DNA from: Roseithermus sacchariphilus | GTDB taxonomy: Bacteria > Bacteroidota > Rhodothermia > Rhodothermales > MEBIC09517 | DNA: 64,000 bases | Assembly (NCBI GenBank): GCA_003285105.1 | Contig: CP030158.1 | Span: 3,392,664-3,456,663 of the forward strand | Direction of reading: 5' to 3' | In this document: positions 46,454 to 56,229 of the stretch, in pieces | How positions within the stretch are numbered: the stretch's first letter is position 1 | Layout: every line of letters starts with the position of its first letter | The notes under the pieces: model-generated | Seen by the model: the letters and a program-made list of their open reading frames with translations, nothing else | Databases searched by the model: none | What the model was told of the DNA's origin: nothing | Translations under genes and position numbers: made by a program

Positions 46454-47956
46454 TCAGGATGAGACGGCGTGCTCGTTCGCGGCGGCTTCGGCCGTCTCCG
46501 GGGGGAGCCCCAGGGCCACCGCGACGCGACGGCCATAGTCGGGGTCTGCCCGATGGAAGTGGGCGAGCTGGCGGCGCTGGATGTCCTCGCGTGCCTGTCC
46601 CAGCGAGCGCGCGATGTTCTCGGCCAGGCGCTGCTGCTGCGCCTCGTCGAAGAGCCGGTACAGGTTGCCGGCCTGGGTGTAATCGTCGTGGCCGACGCGA
46701 GAGTCGTGCCGGGCTACGGTGACGCTGCCCAGGTCCCAGTCGGGTTCGCGGTATTCCGGGGCTTCCTTCGGGGCGTCGTCGTAGCTGTTGGGGAAGTAGT
46801 TCGGATGGCCGCTGTCTCTGGGCATGAACATGGGGCCGTCCCGGTGAATGTACGTGTGCGCTTCGCAGGCGCGGGGCTGGTTGACCGGGAGCTGGTGGTA
46901 GTTCGGGCCGATGCGGTAGAGGTGCGTGTCGGCATAGCTCATCAGGCGCGCCTGCAGCATCTTGTCCGGGCTGGGCCCGATGCCGGGCACGAGCGAGCTC
47001 GGCTCGAAGGCCGCCTGCTCGACCTCGGCGAAGTAGTTCTCCGGATTCCGGTTCAACTCCAGCACCCCGACCTCGATCAGGGGGAATTCCGCGTGCGGCC
47101 ACACCTTCGTCAGGTCGAAGGGATTCCAGCGGAAGTCGCGGGCCTGCTCGTCGGTCATCACCTGGATGCAAAACGTCCACCGCGGGTAGTTGCCTTCTTC
47201 GATGGCGTAGAACAGATCGCGCTGGTGCGACTCGCGATCCTGGCCGATGACCTCGGCCGCCTCGGCGTCGGTGTAGAAGGCGTGACCCTCCTGCGTCTTG
47301 AAGTGAAACTTGCACCAGACGCGCTCACCGCGGTCATTGATGAGCGAGTAGGTGTGGCTGCCGTACCCATTCATGTGCCGCAGCGTCCGGGGAATTCCCC
47401 GGTCCGAGAACAGAATCGTGACCTGGTGCAGCGACTCGGGGCAGAGGCTCCAGAAGTCCCACTGCATGTTCATGTCCCGCAGGTTCGTCCTGGGATGACG
47501 CTTCTGCGTGTGGATGAACATCTGGAATTTGTGCGGGTCGCGCACGAAGAACACCGGCGTGTTGTTGCCGACCAGGTCCCAGTTGCCTTCCTCCGTGTAG
47601 AACTTCACCGCAAACCCGCGGACGTCCCGTTCGGCATCGGCGGCACCGCGTTCTCCGGCCACCGTGGAGAAGCGCACGAACACCTCGGTTTCCTTGCCGA
47701 CCTCGGAGAGGAACGCCGCCCGCGTGTACCGGGTGACGTCGTTCGTCACGGTGAAGGTGCCGTAGGCGCCGGAGCCCTTGGCATGGACCACGCGCTCGGG
47801 GATCCGCTCGCGGTTGAAGCGCTGCATCTGTTGCAGGAGCTGGACGTCCTGCATCAACAGCGGCCCGCGCGGTCCGGCCGTGAGGGAATTCTGGTTGTCC
47901 GCAATCGGGGCCCCGGCCAGGGTGGTCAGGGTCTTTCGGCGAGGTTTGTTCTCCAT
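46454..47956 (-). CDS. katA: monofunctional heme catalase, small-subunit type
   Basis: Breaks down hydrogen peroxide to water and oxygen in the cytoplasm. From ATG 47956 it has 500 aa, the length of small-subunit (clade 3) catalases. Catalytic His58 is in [14 protein letters not shown], the distal Asn is N131 or N132 in GNNTPVFF, and the heme ligand Tyr341 is in [21 protein letters not shown]-binding-type residues are typical of the clade but not confirmed. There is no signal peptide; the longer frame to 47995 adds 13 residues before the ATG chosen. It is divergent from oxyR, with a candidate OxyR site between them, and an ankyrin gene lies downstream. Confidence 0.96.
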   Translation of the reverse strand: MENKPRRKTLTTLAGAPIADNQNSLTAGPRGPLLMQDVQLLQQMQRFNRERIPERVVHAKGSGAYGTFTVTNDVTRYTRAAFLSEVGKETEVFVRFSTVAGERGAADAERDVRGFAVKFYTEEGNWDLVGNNTPVFFVRDPHKFQMFIHTQKRHPRTNLRDMNMQWDFWSLCPESLHQVTILFSDRGIPRTLRHMNGYGSHTYSLINDRGERVWCKFHFKTQEGHAFYTDAEAAEVIGQDRESHQRDLFYAIEEGNYPRWTFCIQVMTDEQARDFRWNPFDLTKVWPHAEFPLIEVGVLELNRNPENYFAEVEQAAFEPSSLVPGIGPSPDKMLQARLMSYADTHLYRIGPNYHQLPVNQPRACEAHTYIHRDGPMFMPRDSGHPNYFPNSYDDAPKEAPEYREPDWDLGSVTVARHDSRVGHDDYTQAGNLYRLFDEAQQQRLAENIARSLGQAREDIQRRQLAHFHRADPDYGRRVAVALGLPPETAEAAANEHAVSS

Positions 47957-48045
47957 GGCTGTAACAGCGTGGATGGCTGGATAGCAGTGAGGCAAGGTGT
48001 GTGGGTTTATGGCCCTAACCTACCCGCCCCTGTATCATAAATCAA

Positions 48046-48081
48046 ATCAATTGTAACTATGATCTAATAGATGTAGACTAT
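48046..48081. promoter_or_regulatory. candidate OxyR binding site between katA and oxyR
   Basis: ATAG (48067-48070), seven bases, CTAT (48078-48081) matches one half of the OxyR consensus exactly, with another CTAT at 48057-48060, six bases before that ATAG where the consensus has seven. The outer upstream ATAG is degenerate. It sits in an AT-rich region between the divergent genes. Confidence 0.65.
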
Positions 48082-48126
48082 GATTCGATTGCTTTTCCGG
48101 TCTTCCCCGTTCATCCGACGAATTCC

Positions 48127-49068
48127 ATGACCCTGACGCAGCTCGCCTATGTGGTGGCGGTCGACACGTTTCGGCATTTCGGCCGGGCGGCCGCCCATTG
48201 TTGTGTTTCCCAGCCCACGCTCAGCATGCAACTGCAGAAGCTGGAGGAGGAGCTGGGCGTGCGCCTCTTCGATCGCAGCCGCAAGCCGGTGGTCCCTACC
48301 GACATCGGGGCGCAGATCGTGGCCCAGGCACGCGTGGTCCTGCACGAGGTGGACCGCATTCCGGATCTGATCCGGCAGGCTGATGACGTCGTGACCGGGA
48401 CGCTGCACCTGGGCGTCATCCCGACGCTGGCGCCCTACGTGTTGCCGCTGGTCACCGGCCCGTTCGCTGAGCGCTACCCGGGGGTGGACATCGTGGTGCG
48501 CGAATGGACGACCACGCATCTGCTGGAGCATCTGGCCACCGACCAGCTCGACGCGGCGCTGATCGCCTCGGCGGATGCCCCGGCCGGGGTGATCACCCAG
48601 GCGCTGTTCGACGAGCCCTTCGTGGCCTACGTCAGCCCGACGCATCCCCTGAGCGCGCGGGGGCGGCTCCTGCCGGACGAGGTGGACGTGGGTGAGCTGT
48701 GGCTATTGCAGGAAGGGCATTGTTTTCGGGACCAGGTGCTCCAGCTCTGTGGAGCCGATGCCGGGCGGAGTTGCGCCACGCCCCTCCGCTTCGAAAGCGG
48801 CAACCTGGAGACGTTGCGCATTCTGGTGGATCGGACGGGAGGCATGACGCTCCTGCCCTTTCTGGCCACGCTCTTCCTGAGCGATCGGGAACGGGCGCAC
48901 GTTCGGGCATTCCACGCGCCGGCTCCGCACCGCACGGTTCGGCTGGCCTACGGGCGGGCCTACCTCAAGCGGGCGCTCATCAACGCCTTTGCCGGTACGG
49001 TGCGGACGGTCATCGGGCCGCTGCTGGAGCAGGCCGAAGCCCCGGAGGCCGCCGGTGGGGAGGCCTGA
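48127..49068 (+). CDS. oxyR: OxyR, LysR-type peroxide sensor and regulator
   Basis: Transcription factor of 313 aa. The N-terminal winged helix-turn-helix (about 1-60, LTQLAYVVAVDTFRHFG, SQPTLSMQLQKLEEELG) is typical of LysR regulators. The substrate domain carries the two OxyR redox cysteines in GHCFRDQVLQLC: Cys199 and Cys208, the same spacing and even the same numbers as in Escherichia coli OxyR, so disulfide activation by peroxide is expected. The catalase gene is divergent, so it should be a target. The start is the first ATG after the AT-rich region; no strong Shine-Dalgarno sequence is seen. Confidence 0.95.
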   Translation: MTLTQLAYVVAVDTFRHFGRAAAHCCVSQPTLSMQLQKLEEELGVRLFDRSRKPVVPTDIGAQIVAQARVVLHEVDRIPDLIRQADDVVTGTLHLGVIPTLAPYVLPLVTGPFAERYPGVDIVVREWTTTHLLEHLATDQLDAALIASADAPAGVITQALFDEPFVAYVSPTHPLSARGRLLPDEVDVGELWLLQEGHCFRDQVLQLCGADAGRSCATPLRFESGNLETLRILVDRTGGMTLLPFLATLFLSDRERAHVRAFHAPAPHRTVRLAYGRAYLKRALINAFAGTVRTVIGPLLEQAEAPEAAGGEA

Positions 49069-49236
49069 GCGCGTGGAGCGGAGCCGTGCGGATGCCGGGA
49101 ACGGGGGGCGCGTCTTCGGGTCCTATGCAGGCGCTCCGTGCCTGCAGGCGCTCCGGGGCGCGCGTCGTTCCTTCACCGGCAGACCGCTGCCGCCTCCCGC
49201 GTTCGCCGGGGGGGCGGAGGTCTGGAGGCCGTTTCC

Positions 49237-49629
49237 ATGGCACATCTGTTTCGCTTCTGGCTTGTCGTGGTGCTCCTTGCGGGGCCGGGCTGTATCGTCA
49301 TCGTGCAGGAAAACGAGGATTGCATCGGACATCCCCGGCAGGTCATGCCCCTGGAGGACGTGGATCTGACGGTGGGGAAGGTCGTGGAAAAAGACCTGGA
49401 GGCGCCGACGTCACCGGTGTTCATCCACACGGAAGCGCACCGGTTGTCCTACGACGTGATCGTCGAGGAGCCCGGTGTGGCCGAGGTCACGGTAGAGCGA
49501 GGGCGGATGCGGGTGAAAGGGCGTGCGGCGGGGGTCACCGCCGTCACCATCGAGGTCTACGAGGCCGGCTGTCCGGAGGTCGTTCGTGGGCACCTGACGG
49601 TGCGTGTGCAGGCGGCCGGGGCAGCCTGA
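49237..49629 (+). CDS. small lipoprotein with Ig-like (Big2-type) fold
   Basis: Protein of 130 aa with a lipoprotein signal peptide ending in AGPGC (Cys about 19). The mature part has a small disulfide-capable pair and then a beta-sandwich-like section with a VAEVTVERGRMRVKGRAAG pattern resembling bacterial Ig-like group 2 domains. The ATG at 49237 is supported by GGAGG 8 nt upstream; the longer frame has an unlikely Arg/Gly-rich extension. It lies between oxyR and mutS but no functional link is seen. Function is unknown. Confidence 0.7.
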   Translation: MAHLFRFWLVVVLLAGPGCIVIVQENEDCIGHPRQVMPLEDVDLTVGKVVEKDLEAPTSPVFIHTEAHRLSYDVIVEEPGVAEVTVERGRMRVKGRAAGVTAVTIEVYEAGCPEVVRGHLTVRVQAAGAA

Positions 49630-49788
49630 CGGGGCGTGGCACAGCGGCCCGGCGGGACCATGAGGCGGTGGCCGTCTGCGTTGCGATTCGCGCGGGGGGC
49701 TCCTACCTTACCCCGTTCGCGCGGCGCGGGCTTCCGCACCGGCCCGCGGGTCGTTCAAGGGATGCAGCCAACGTGTGAAAAGGCCTGT

Positions 49789-52482
49789 ATGGCAAAGGGG
49801 AAGAAAGGCAGGAAGACCTCTGAGGAGACGCCGCTGATGCGGCAGTACAGCAAGATCAAGGAACGCCATCCGCAGGCGATCCTGCTGTTCCGGCTGGGGG
49901 ATTTTTACGAGGCGTTCGAAGAGGATGCCCGCCTCGTCAGCCAGGTGCTGGGGATCACCCTGACGAAGCGGGCCAACGGCAAGGCCGCCGAGGTGCCGCT
50001 GGCGGGTTTCCCGCATCATGCGCTGGACACGTACCTGCCGCGGCTGGTGCGGGCCGGCCACCGCGTGGCGATCTGCGAGCAGCTGGAGGATCCGAAGTAC
50101 GCCCGGAAGGTCGTCAAGCGCGACGTGGTGGAGGTCGTCACGCCCGGCGTCTCCTTTCACGATACCCTGCTCAACCCCCGCCGGGCCAACTACCTGGCGG
50201 CCATCCACTGGGGCCGCGGACGGGGGGAGGCGGGCCGTGTCGGCTTTGCCTACCTCGACGCCACCACCGGCGAGTTCTGCGTCACCGAAGTACGTGAGGA
50301 GCACCTCGAAGAACTGATCCAGACCGTCGGGCCGGCGGAGGTGTTGATCGACAAGACACAGCGGGAGCGCCTGCAGGAGCTGCGGGACGCCTCGTTCGTC
50401 GTCACGCCTCAGGAAGACTGGTGCTTCGGCTTCGACTTCGCTTACGAGACGCTGCTCCGCCACTTCAAGACGCACTCGCTCAAGGGCTTCGGGGTCGAGG
50501 ATCTGCGCCTCGGCCTCGTGGCGGCGGGGGCGGCGCTCTATTACCTGGGCGAGACGCAGAAGGGGCGTCTGCCGCACATCCACCGCATCACGCGGTACGC
50601 CACCGACGACTACATCGCCCTCGACCCGCAGACGAGGCGCAACCTGGAGCTCGTCGCCTCCATGCAGGACGGAAGCCAGGAGGGGTCGCTCGTGGCGATT
50701 CTGGACGAGACACACACGCCCATGGGGGCGCGGCTGCTGCGCAAGTGGCTGGTGCGGCCGTTGCGCAACGTCGAGGCCATCGGCCAGCGGCTCGATGCGG
50801 TGGAGGCGCTCGTCCTGTCGCGCCGGCTGCGGGAGCAACTCCGCGAGGAATTGCGGTCGATCGGGGACCTGGAGCGGCTGGCGGCCAAGGTGGCTCTGAA
50901 CCGCGCCACGCCCCGCGAACTGGTCCAGCTGCGCCGCTCGCTCCAGCACATCCCGGCCATCCAGACGCTGTTGCAGGACGAGCCGTGCGCCACCCTGCAA
51001 CGGATCGCGGGCAATCTGACGCGCTGCCAGGACGTCGTCGACCGCATCGGGCAGGCGCTGATCGACGAGCCCCCGGCGACGATGCAGGAGGGTGGCTTCA
51101 TCCGCGACGGCTATCACGCCGAACTCGATGAGCTCCGGCACATCGCCCGCTCCGGCAAGGACTGGATCGCGCGGATGCAGAAGAAGGAAAGCGAGCGGAC
51201 GGGCATTCCCTCGCTCAAGGTGGGCTACAACAAGGTCTTTGGCTATTACCTGGAGATCACCAATGCCCACCGCGACAAGGTCCCGGAGGATTACATCCGC
51301 AAGCAGACCCTCGTCAATGCCGAGCGCTACATCACCCCCGAACTGAAGGCCTACGAGGAGAAGATCCTGACGGCCGAGGAGAAGATCGTCGGCCTGGAGA
51401 CGCAGTTGTTCCAGGATCTGCGAACCGCCATCGCCCGGGAGACGGCGGCGCTCCAGCTCAACGCTTCGCTGCTGGCCATGCTGGACGTCTTCGCCGCGCT
51501 GGCGGACGTGGCGGAGCGCTACGGCTACACCCGGCCGGCCGTGACCACGGACCGCACGCTCACCATCGAAGGCGGACGCCATCCGGTGGTCGAGCGCACG
51601 CTTCCCGCCGGGGAGGCCTTCATCCCCAACGACACCACGCTGGACCCGGACACCCAGCAGATCCTCATCATCACCGGACCCAACATGGCGGGGAAGAGCG
51701 TCATCCTCCGTCAGGTCGGGCTGATCGTGCTGATGGCGCAGGTGGGCTCCTTCGTCCCGGCCGATCGGGCCGTCGTGGGCGTGGTGGACCGCATCTTCAC
51801 GCGGGTGGGCGCCTCGGACAACCTGGCCGCGGGCGAGAGCACGTTCCTCGTGGAGATGAACGAGACGGCCAACATCCTGAACAACGCCACCCCGCAGTCG
51901 CTCATCCTGCTCGATGAAGTGGGGCGGGGGACGAGCACGTTCGACGGGCTCTCGATCGCGTGGGCCGTGGTGGAGTACCTCCACGAACACGCCCCGGTGG
52001 CGGCGCGCACGCTCTTTGCCACCCACTACCACGAGCTGAACGAGCTGAGCAGCCGCTATCCGCGGGTGCGAAACTTCCGCGTGCAGGTGCAGGAGCACGA
52101 GGGGCGGGTGATCTTCCTGCGCAAGCTCGTCCCCGGCGGTGCGGATCACTCCTACGGCATCGAGGTGGCCCGGATGGCAGGGCTGCCGGAGCCGGTCATC
52201 GCGCGGGCTCAGCAGATCCTGCGCCAGCTCGAGAGCCAGCATCTGGTGGTGGAAGCCGCCGGGAGCGAAGCGGAGCGAGGCGATGGCGCCGCCCCCCGCC
52301 GCCGCCCCACCGCCGTGCCGGACCTGAACGAGGCGGCGTTCCAGATGTCGCTGTTTCAGGCCCCCCCGGATCCGCTGCTGGACGAACTCCGCGAACGCCT
52401 CCGCCGTGTGGACCCGGACCGCATCACCCCCCTCGAAGCCCTCATCACCCTGTCCGAACTCCGGCGGCTGGTCGACGGGTAA
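49789..52482 (+). CDS. mutS: DNA mismatch repair protein MutS
   Basis: Recognises base mismatches and small loops and starts methyl- or nick-directed repair. From ATG 49789 it has 897 aa. The mismatch-wedge motif F39-Y-E41 lies in LGDFYEAFEEDA, the clamp and lever domains follow, and the ATPase has Walker A G630-P-N-M-A-G-K-S637, the D-loop-type motif DEVGRGTSTFDG and the TLFATHYHEL switch. The C-terminus (about 800-897) includes a helix-turn-helix dimer element and a QMSLFQ-type region. An AAGG sits 6 nt before the start; ATG 49762 is a less well placed alternative. Confidence 0.97.
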   Translation: MAKGKKGRKTSEETPLMRQYSKIKERHPQAILLFRLGDFYEAFEEDARLVSQVLGITLTKRANGKAAEVPLAGFPHHALDTYLPRLVRAGHRVAICEQLEDPKYARKVVKRDVVEVVTPGVSFHDTLLNPRRANYLAAIHWGRGRGEAGRVGFAYLDATTGEFCVTEVREEHLEELIQTVGPAEVLIDKTQRERLQELRDASFVVTPQEDWCFGFDFAYETLLRHFKTHSLKGFGVEDLRLGLVAAGAALYYLGETQKGRLPHIHRITRYATDDYIALDPQTRRNLELVASMQDGSQEGSLVAILDETHTPMGARLLRKWLVRPLRNVEAIGQRLDAVEALVLSRRLREQLREELRSIGDLERLAAKVALNRATPRELVQLRRSLQHIPAIQTLLQDEPCATLQRIAGNLTRCQDVVDRIGQALIDEPPATMQEGGFIRDGYHAELDELRHIARSGKDWIARMQKKESERTGIPSLKVGYNKVFGYYLEITNAHRDKVPEDYIRKQTLVNAERYITPELKAYEEKILTAEEKIVGLETQLFQDLRTAIARETAALQLNASLLAMLDVFAALADVAERYGYTRPAVTTDRTLTIEGGRHPVVERTLPAGEAFIPNDTTLDPDTQQILIITGPNMAGKSVILRQVGLIVLMAQVGSFVPADRAVVGVVDRIFTRVGASDNLAAGESTFLVEMNETANILNNATPQSLILLDEVGRGTSTFDGLSIAWAVVEYLHEHAPVAARTLFATHYHELNELSSRYPRVRNFRVQVQEHEGRVIFLRKLVPGGADHSYGIEVARMAGLPEPVIARAQQILRQLESQHLVVEAAGSEAERGDGAAPRRRPTAVPDLNEAAFQMSLFQAPPDPLLDELRERLRRVDPDRITPLEALITLSELRRLVDG

Positions 52483-52496
52483 CCGGGCCCGTCTCC

Positions 52497-53705
52497 TCAG
52501 GGCTTGTCGAACCGGACACGCTCGAAGTCGTCCCAGTCGATCTTCACCTCGGACCCGTCGGCCAGGGTGACGAAGATGCCGTCGTTCTCGTCGTTGACGT
52601 CGTTGGAATCCCGCAGGTCGAACGAGCGCCCGTCTCGCAGGAAGACGCGCGCCGCACGGGAGGAGAGCCGTTCGATTTCCCGGACGAAGGCGAATTCGAT
52701 GTCGAATTCCAGCCCGTCGAGTTCCCCGTTGAGCAGCTCCCAGGCGTACGCCTCATCGTCGTCCCAGCGGATGACGCCGGTGTACGTCTGTCCGTCGCGC
52801 GTCACCACGGTCCCCTTGAGGAGGCCGCTGCCGAAGAAGTCGTTGTAGGTGATCGGGAAGTCCGGCTCCGAAAAGGTCACCGCCTCGAAGGTATCCCAGT
52901 CCACCTGCACCTGCCCGAGGTACGGATCGAGGACGAGGATGCCCCGGTTCTCGTCGTTGACGTCGTTCGAGCCGCGCAGGACCATCACGTCGCCGCTGCG
53001 GAGGAGGACGCGGCTGCTGCGGCGGCTCTCGCGCTCGATGCGGGCGATGGTGCCGAAGGGAATCTTGCGGTCATAGCCGTTCTCGTCCTCCCCGTCCAGG
53101 ATGTCCTGCGCGAGCACCTCGTCGACGTCCCAGCAGATGTAGCCGGTGAAGGCGTACCCGTTGCGTGTGGTCAGCGTGCCGAAGAGGCGAGGGCCGTAGC
53201 GGGAGGTGGCGGCGTCCCGCGTGGGGCGGAAGTCGATGGCGTCGATGTTGCGCCAGCGCAGTTCGACCTCGCCCCGGGCCGGATCTTCCACGATGATCTC
53301 GCGGACGTCGTTGCCGATGTCGGTGGAGCCGCCCCGGAACTCGACGCGCTGGCCGGAGCGCAGGGTGAGCAGGGCGCGGTTGCTGCCGGTGTTCTCCAGC
53401 CGCTCCAGGTGGCCGAAACGCACGCCGGAGATGCGCGAGCCGGAGGACCCGCCTTCCTCGTACTCGACCACCTCGATGCCGAATATTTCGATGGTGCGGC
53501 GGCGGCGGTCGCCGCTGCGGGTGGTCTTCGACCCGTTCAGAAGGTCGACCCAGCTGGCCTCGTTCTTGTCCCACCGGATCAACCCCTCGAAGGTGTCGCC
53601 CTCCTGCGTGACGACCCGCCCGTAGATGCGATCCGTGTAGGACTGGGCCGGGGCCAGGAGCGGGACCAGGCACAGGCACGTGAGCAGACAACAACGATGG
53701 AGCAT
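52497..53705 (-). CDS. secreted protein with three tandem beta-rich repeats, unknown function
   Basis: Exported protein of 402 aa (signal peptide ending LAPAQ, residue 21) that I cannot place in a family. It is built from three related units at about 28-160, 175-279 and 297-399. Each opens with a G-x-V/L-x-T-x-x-G-x-x-F/Y-x-G-x-I-x-W-D element (for example GTVVTRDGQTYTGVIRWDDD), passes through LLNG or ILDG, then RVLLRSG, then SNDVNDEN or a variant, and closes with VDWDTFEAVTF. Conserved Trp and Asp/Asn residues suggest a repeated fold, perhaps binding sugar or Ca2+; that is inference. It is convergent with mutS. Confidence 0.8.
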   Translation of the reverse strand: MLHRCCLLTCLCLVPLLAPAQSYTDRIYGRVVTQEGDTFEGLIRWDKNEASWVDLLNGSKTTRSGDRRRRTIEIFGIEVVEYEEGGSSGSRISGVRFGHLERLENTGSNRALLTLRSGQRVEFRGGSTDIGNDVREIIVEDPARGEVELRWRNIDAIDFRPTRDAATSRYGPRLFGTLTTRNGYAFTGYICWDVDEVLAQDILDGEDENGYDRKIPFGTIARIERESRRSSRVLLRSGDVMVLRGSNDVNDENRGILVLDPYLGQVQVDWDTFEAVTFSEPDFPITYNDFFGSGLLKGTVVTRDGQTYTGVIRWDDDEAYAWELLNGELDGLEFDIEFAFVREIERLSSRAARVFLRDGRSFDLRDSNDVNDENDGIFVTLADGSEVKIDWDDFERVRFDKP

Positions 53706-53868
53706 GAGACGCTTTCGCAAGAATGGAACGACCGGCAACGGGCGTCATACGGACGAGGATCCGGCGGGTTACGTCGATTGCCCCCTCGGGGCACGCACCC
53801 ACAACCGCCGGGCACCTGCGGCGTTTACGGCCCGCGTATCCGTCTCGTAAACCAGACCCCGTCCCGTC

Positions 53869-54426
53869 ATGATTCGCCCGTTTCTGAATGCCTATCCGGT
53901 CTTCGACGATTCCAACTTCATCGCGTCTTCCGCCGAGGTGATCGGCGACGTGCAACTGGGCGAGGGGGCCAGCATCTGGTTCAACGCGACGGTGCGCGGC
54001 GATGTGAACTGGATCCGCATCGGGCGGGCGTCGAACGTGCAGGACAACGCCGTCGTGCACGTGACCAACCGCACGGCCCCCACCCGTATCGGCGACGAGG
54101 TGACCATCGGGCACAGCGCCGTCGTGCACGGGTGCACCATCGAAGATCGGGTGCTCGTGGGTATCGGCAGCGTCATCCTGGATCACGCCGTGATCGGCTC
54201 GGACAGCATCGTCGGGGCCCGGGCGCTGGTGACGGGGCGGACGGTGATTCCGCCGCGGTCGCTGGTGCTGGGGAGTCCGGCGCGGGTCGTTCGGAGCCTC
54301 ACGGAGGAGGAGGTGGAGAGCATCCGCCGCTATGCCGAGAACTACCTGAAGTACAGCGCGATCTACCGGGGCGAGGTGCGGCCGGAGCGCAACCCGTTCT
54401 ACGACGCCGACCGCGCGCCGCGCTGA
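53869..54426 (+). CDS. gamma carbonic anhydrase family protein
   Basis: Left-handed beta-helix hexapeptide-repeat protein of 185 aa, forming trimers with a metal bound between subunits. The three His ligands of gamma carbonic anhydrases appear as H64 (VVHVTN), H82 (GHSAVV) and H87 (VHGCTI), with the family pattern VRGDVNWIRIG before them. Real carbonic anhydrase activity is not certain, since many relatives (YrdA, PaaY) are weak or inactive. It runs in the opposite direction to the polysaccharide deacetylase gene. Confidence 0.9.
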   Translation: MIRPFLNAYPVFDDSNFIASSAEVIGDVQLGEGASIWFNATVRGDVNWIRIGRASNVQDNAVVHVTNRTAPTRIGDEVTIGHSAVVHGCTIEDRVLVGIGSVILDHAVIGSDSIVGARALVTGRTVIPPRSLVLGSPARVVRSLTEEEVESIRRYAENYLKYSAIYRGEVRPERNPFYDADRAPR

Positions 54427-54435
54427 GGACGGCGG

Positions 54436-55083
54436 CTAGAGGGCCCGAAACCGCCAGCCGGCATCCCGGTACGGCGGCAGGAGCGTTTCCAGGGCCGCCG
54501 GCGTGATGCGGGCGGTGCGGGGGTTGTCGTGCAGCACGATGATGGAGCCGGCTTGCAACCCCCGGCTCACGCGGCGGACGATCTGCGTGGTCGTGGCGCC
54601 GGGGAGGTAGTCCGCCGGCATCACGTCCCACATCGTCAGGCGCTGGCGGCGGAGGCGGCACCAGGCCCGCATCGCGTGGGTGAAGCGGCCATAGGGCGGG
54701 CGCATCCACCGGATGGGGTGCTGGATGAGGTCCTCCAGCAGCGCCGTGGTGTGTTCCAGTTCAGCGATCAGGCGCGATACCGGCGTGCGCCAGGCGTCCG
54801 GGTGGGTGAACGTGTGGTTCCCGATGGTATGGCCGGCGGCGTGGAGGGCCCGGACGAGCCCCGCATCGCGCCGGGCGTGGCTGCCGATCAGGAAGAAGGT
54901 CGCCCGCACGTCGTGCCGATCCAGCAGGTCGATCAGGCGAGCCGTCAGGGAGGGCGTGGGGCCGTCGTCGAACGTGAGGTAGGCCTCGCGGCGGCCATGG
55001 GGCAGGTGCCAGAGGAGGTCGGGGAAATGGCGCCGCAGCAGGCGCGATCCATACGTGGCGGCCAGGGCGGTCAGGTGCGACAT
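54436..55083 (-). CDS. polysaccharide deacetylase (NodB domain)
   Basis: Metal-dependent de-N-acetylase of 215 aa, a CE4 fold. Motif 1 TFDDGP (37-42), metal ligands H90 and H94 in NHTFTH, motif 3 RPPYGR near 127 and a His in LHDN near 185 are all present. No signal peptide is seen, so it may act in the cytoplasm on a lipid-linked glycan or be exported otherwise. Its start overlaps closely the end of the flippase-like gene upstream (6-nt gap), so the two act together, probably in envelope glycan metabolism. Confidence 0.88.
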   Translation of the reverse strand: MSHLTALAATYGSRLLRRHFPDLLWHLPHGRREAYLTFDDGPTPSLTARLIDLLDRHDVRATFFLIGSHARRDAGLVRALHAAGHTIGNHTFTHPDAWRTPVSRLIAELEHTTALLEDLIQHPIRWMRPPYGRFTHAMRAWCRLRRQRLTMWDVMPADYLPGATTTQIVRRVSRGLQAGSIIVLHDNPRTARITPAALETLLPPYRDAGWRFRAL

Positions 55084-55089
55084 GGCAGG

Positions 55090-56088
55090 TCAGCGGGGAT
55101 CATCGGGGGACAGGGCACGTCGGCGCAGCCAGGCCGGCAGCGCAAAGCCCTCCGGCCGCGACACGCGCAACCGGAGCAGGAACGGCAGCCCCAGCGCCGC
55201 CGGGATCAGCAGGTGCAGCGCGAAGACGAGCAGCGACGCCTGCAATCCTACGGCGTCCGGCAGCCCCAGGTGCCCGAAGAAAAAGACCGACGCCCCCTCG
55301 CGGATGCCGAGGTCGAGCAGGGTGATCGAGGGGATCAGAAACTTCGTGTAAAACACGAGCATGACGCCCTGGAGGCTCTCCCACAGCGGGGCATCCGGCA
55401 GAAAAGCGCGAACCAGCACGAAGAACTGCGCGACGTAGCCGGCGTAGCGCAGCAGCCCGAGCCCCAGCAGCGCGGCGATGCGGCCGTGGCGGATGGTGAG
55501 CAGGAAGCCGAGGTGGTGTTGTGCGCGGTGGCCCCGCGGCAGGCGGCCCACCAGCCGGTAGACCGGCCGCGGCATCAGCAGCACGGCGGCCAGCCCCCCG
55601 CCCGTCAGCACCCCCATCAGCAGGAGGGCGGCCCAGGCGTCGGCGAAGGGCAGGGGGCGATGCGCCAGGACCAGCGCCAGCGCGCCGGCACCCGGGATCA
55701 CGACCACCGCCATCGCCGCCATCCGTTCGGCCAGCACCATGGCCGAGAGTGCCCATTTGTCGTCGTGGGGCAGGTAAAACGCCCGCCCGGCGAACTCGCC
55801 CACGCTGGAGGGGGTGAAGAACCCCACGGCGTACCCGCACAGCATCGCCCCGAGGCTACGACGGAACGGCTGATCGGGGATCTCCAGGCGGACCAGCAGG
55901 TGCCACATGCTGCCCTCCAGCAACAGGTTCAGCGGCAGCAGGGCCAGGGCCAGCAGGAGCATCGGCAGCGAAGCGGCCGCGGCCAGCCGCACGATCTGCG
56001 CCGGATCCGCCAGACGGACCAGCAGCACCAGCAGGCCGGCCGTGAGGACGGCCTGCAACAGCCAGGACAGGCGAGGGAGGCGGCGCAC
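55090..56088 (-). CDS. lysylphosphatidylglycerol synthase TM-type flippase (UPF0104)
   Basis: Polytopic inner-membrane protein of 332 aa with roughly eight hydrophobic helices, of the lysylphosphatidylglycerol-synthase transmembrane / UPF0104 family, which in other bacteria moves lipid-linked substrates across the membrane. It opens with a GTG codon at 56088; the next in-frame Met is about 38 residues further. Polar loop signals such as SSVGEFAGRAF and PSITLLDLGIREG match the family. A deacetylase gene follows with a 6-nt gap, suggesting that the pair modifies and transports an undecaprenyl-linked sugar. The substrate is not identifiable. Confidence 0.83.
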   Translation of the reverse strand: MRRLPRLSWLLQAVLTAGLLVLLVRLADPAQIVRLAAAASLPMLLLALALLPLNLLLEGSMWHLLVRLEIPDQPFRRSLGAMLCGYAVGFFTPSSVGEFAGRAFYLPHDDKWALSAMVLAERMAAMAVVVIPGAGALALVLAHRPLPFADAWAALLLMGVLTGGGLAAVLLMPRPVYRLVGRLPRGHRAQHHLGFLLTIRHGRIAALLGLGLLRYAGYVAQFFVLVRAFLPDAPLWESLQGVMLVFYTKFLIPSITLLDLGIREGASVFFFGHLGLPDAVGLQASLLVFALHLLIPAALGLPFLLRLRVSRPEGFALPAWLRRRALSPDDPR

Positions 56089-56229
56089 GGGAAAAGGGGA
56101 CGAAGGACGCGGCAGGACGACGTGGGAGGCGCAGGCTTCGTATCTTACCCGGTACGGCAGGGCGGTGTGCCTGATACCGGTGCTACAGCCGCCCGACGTG
56201 CCCGTTTCGTCACATCAATCCATCGTTTC

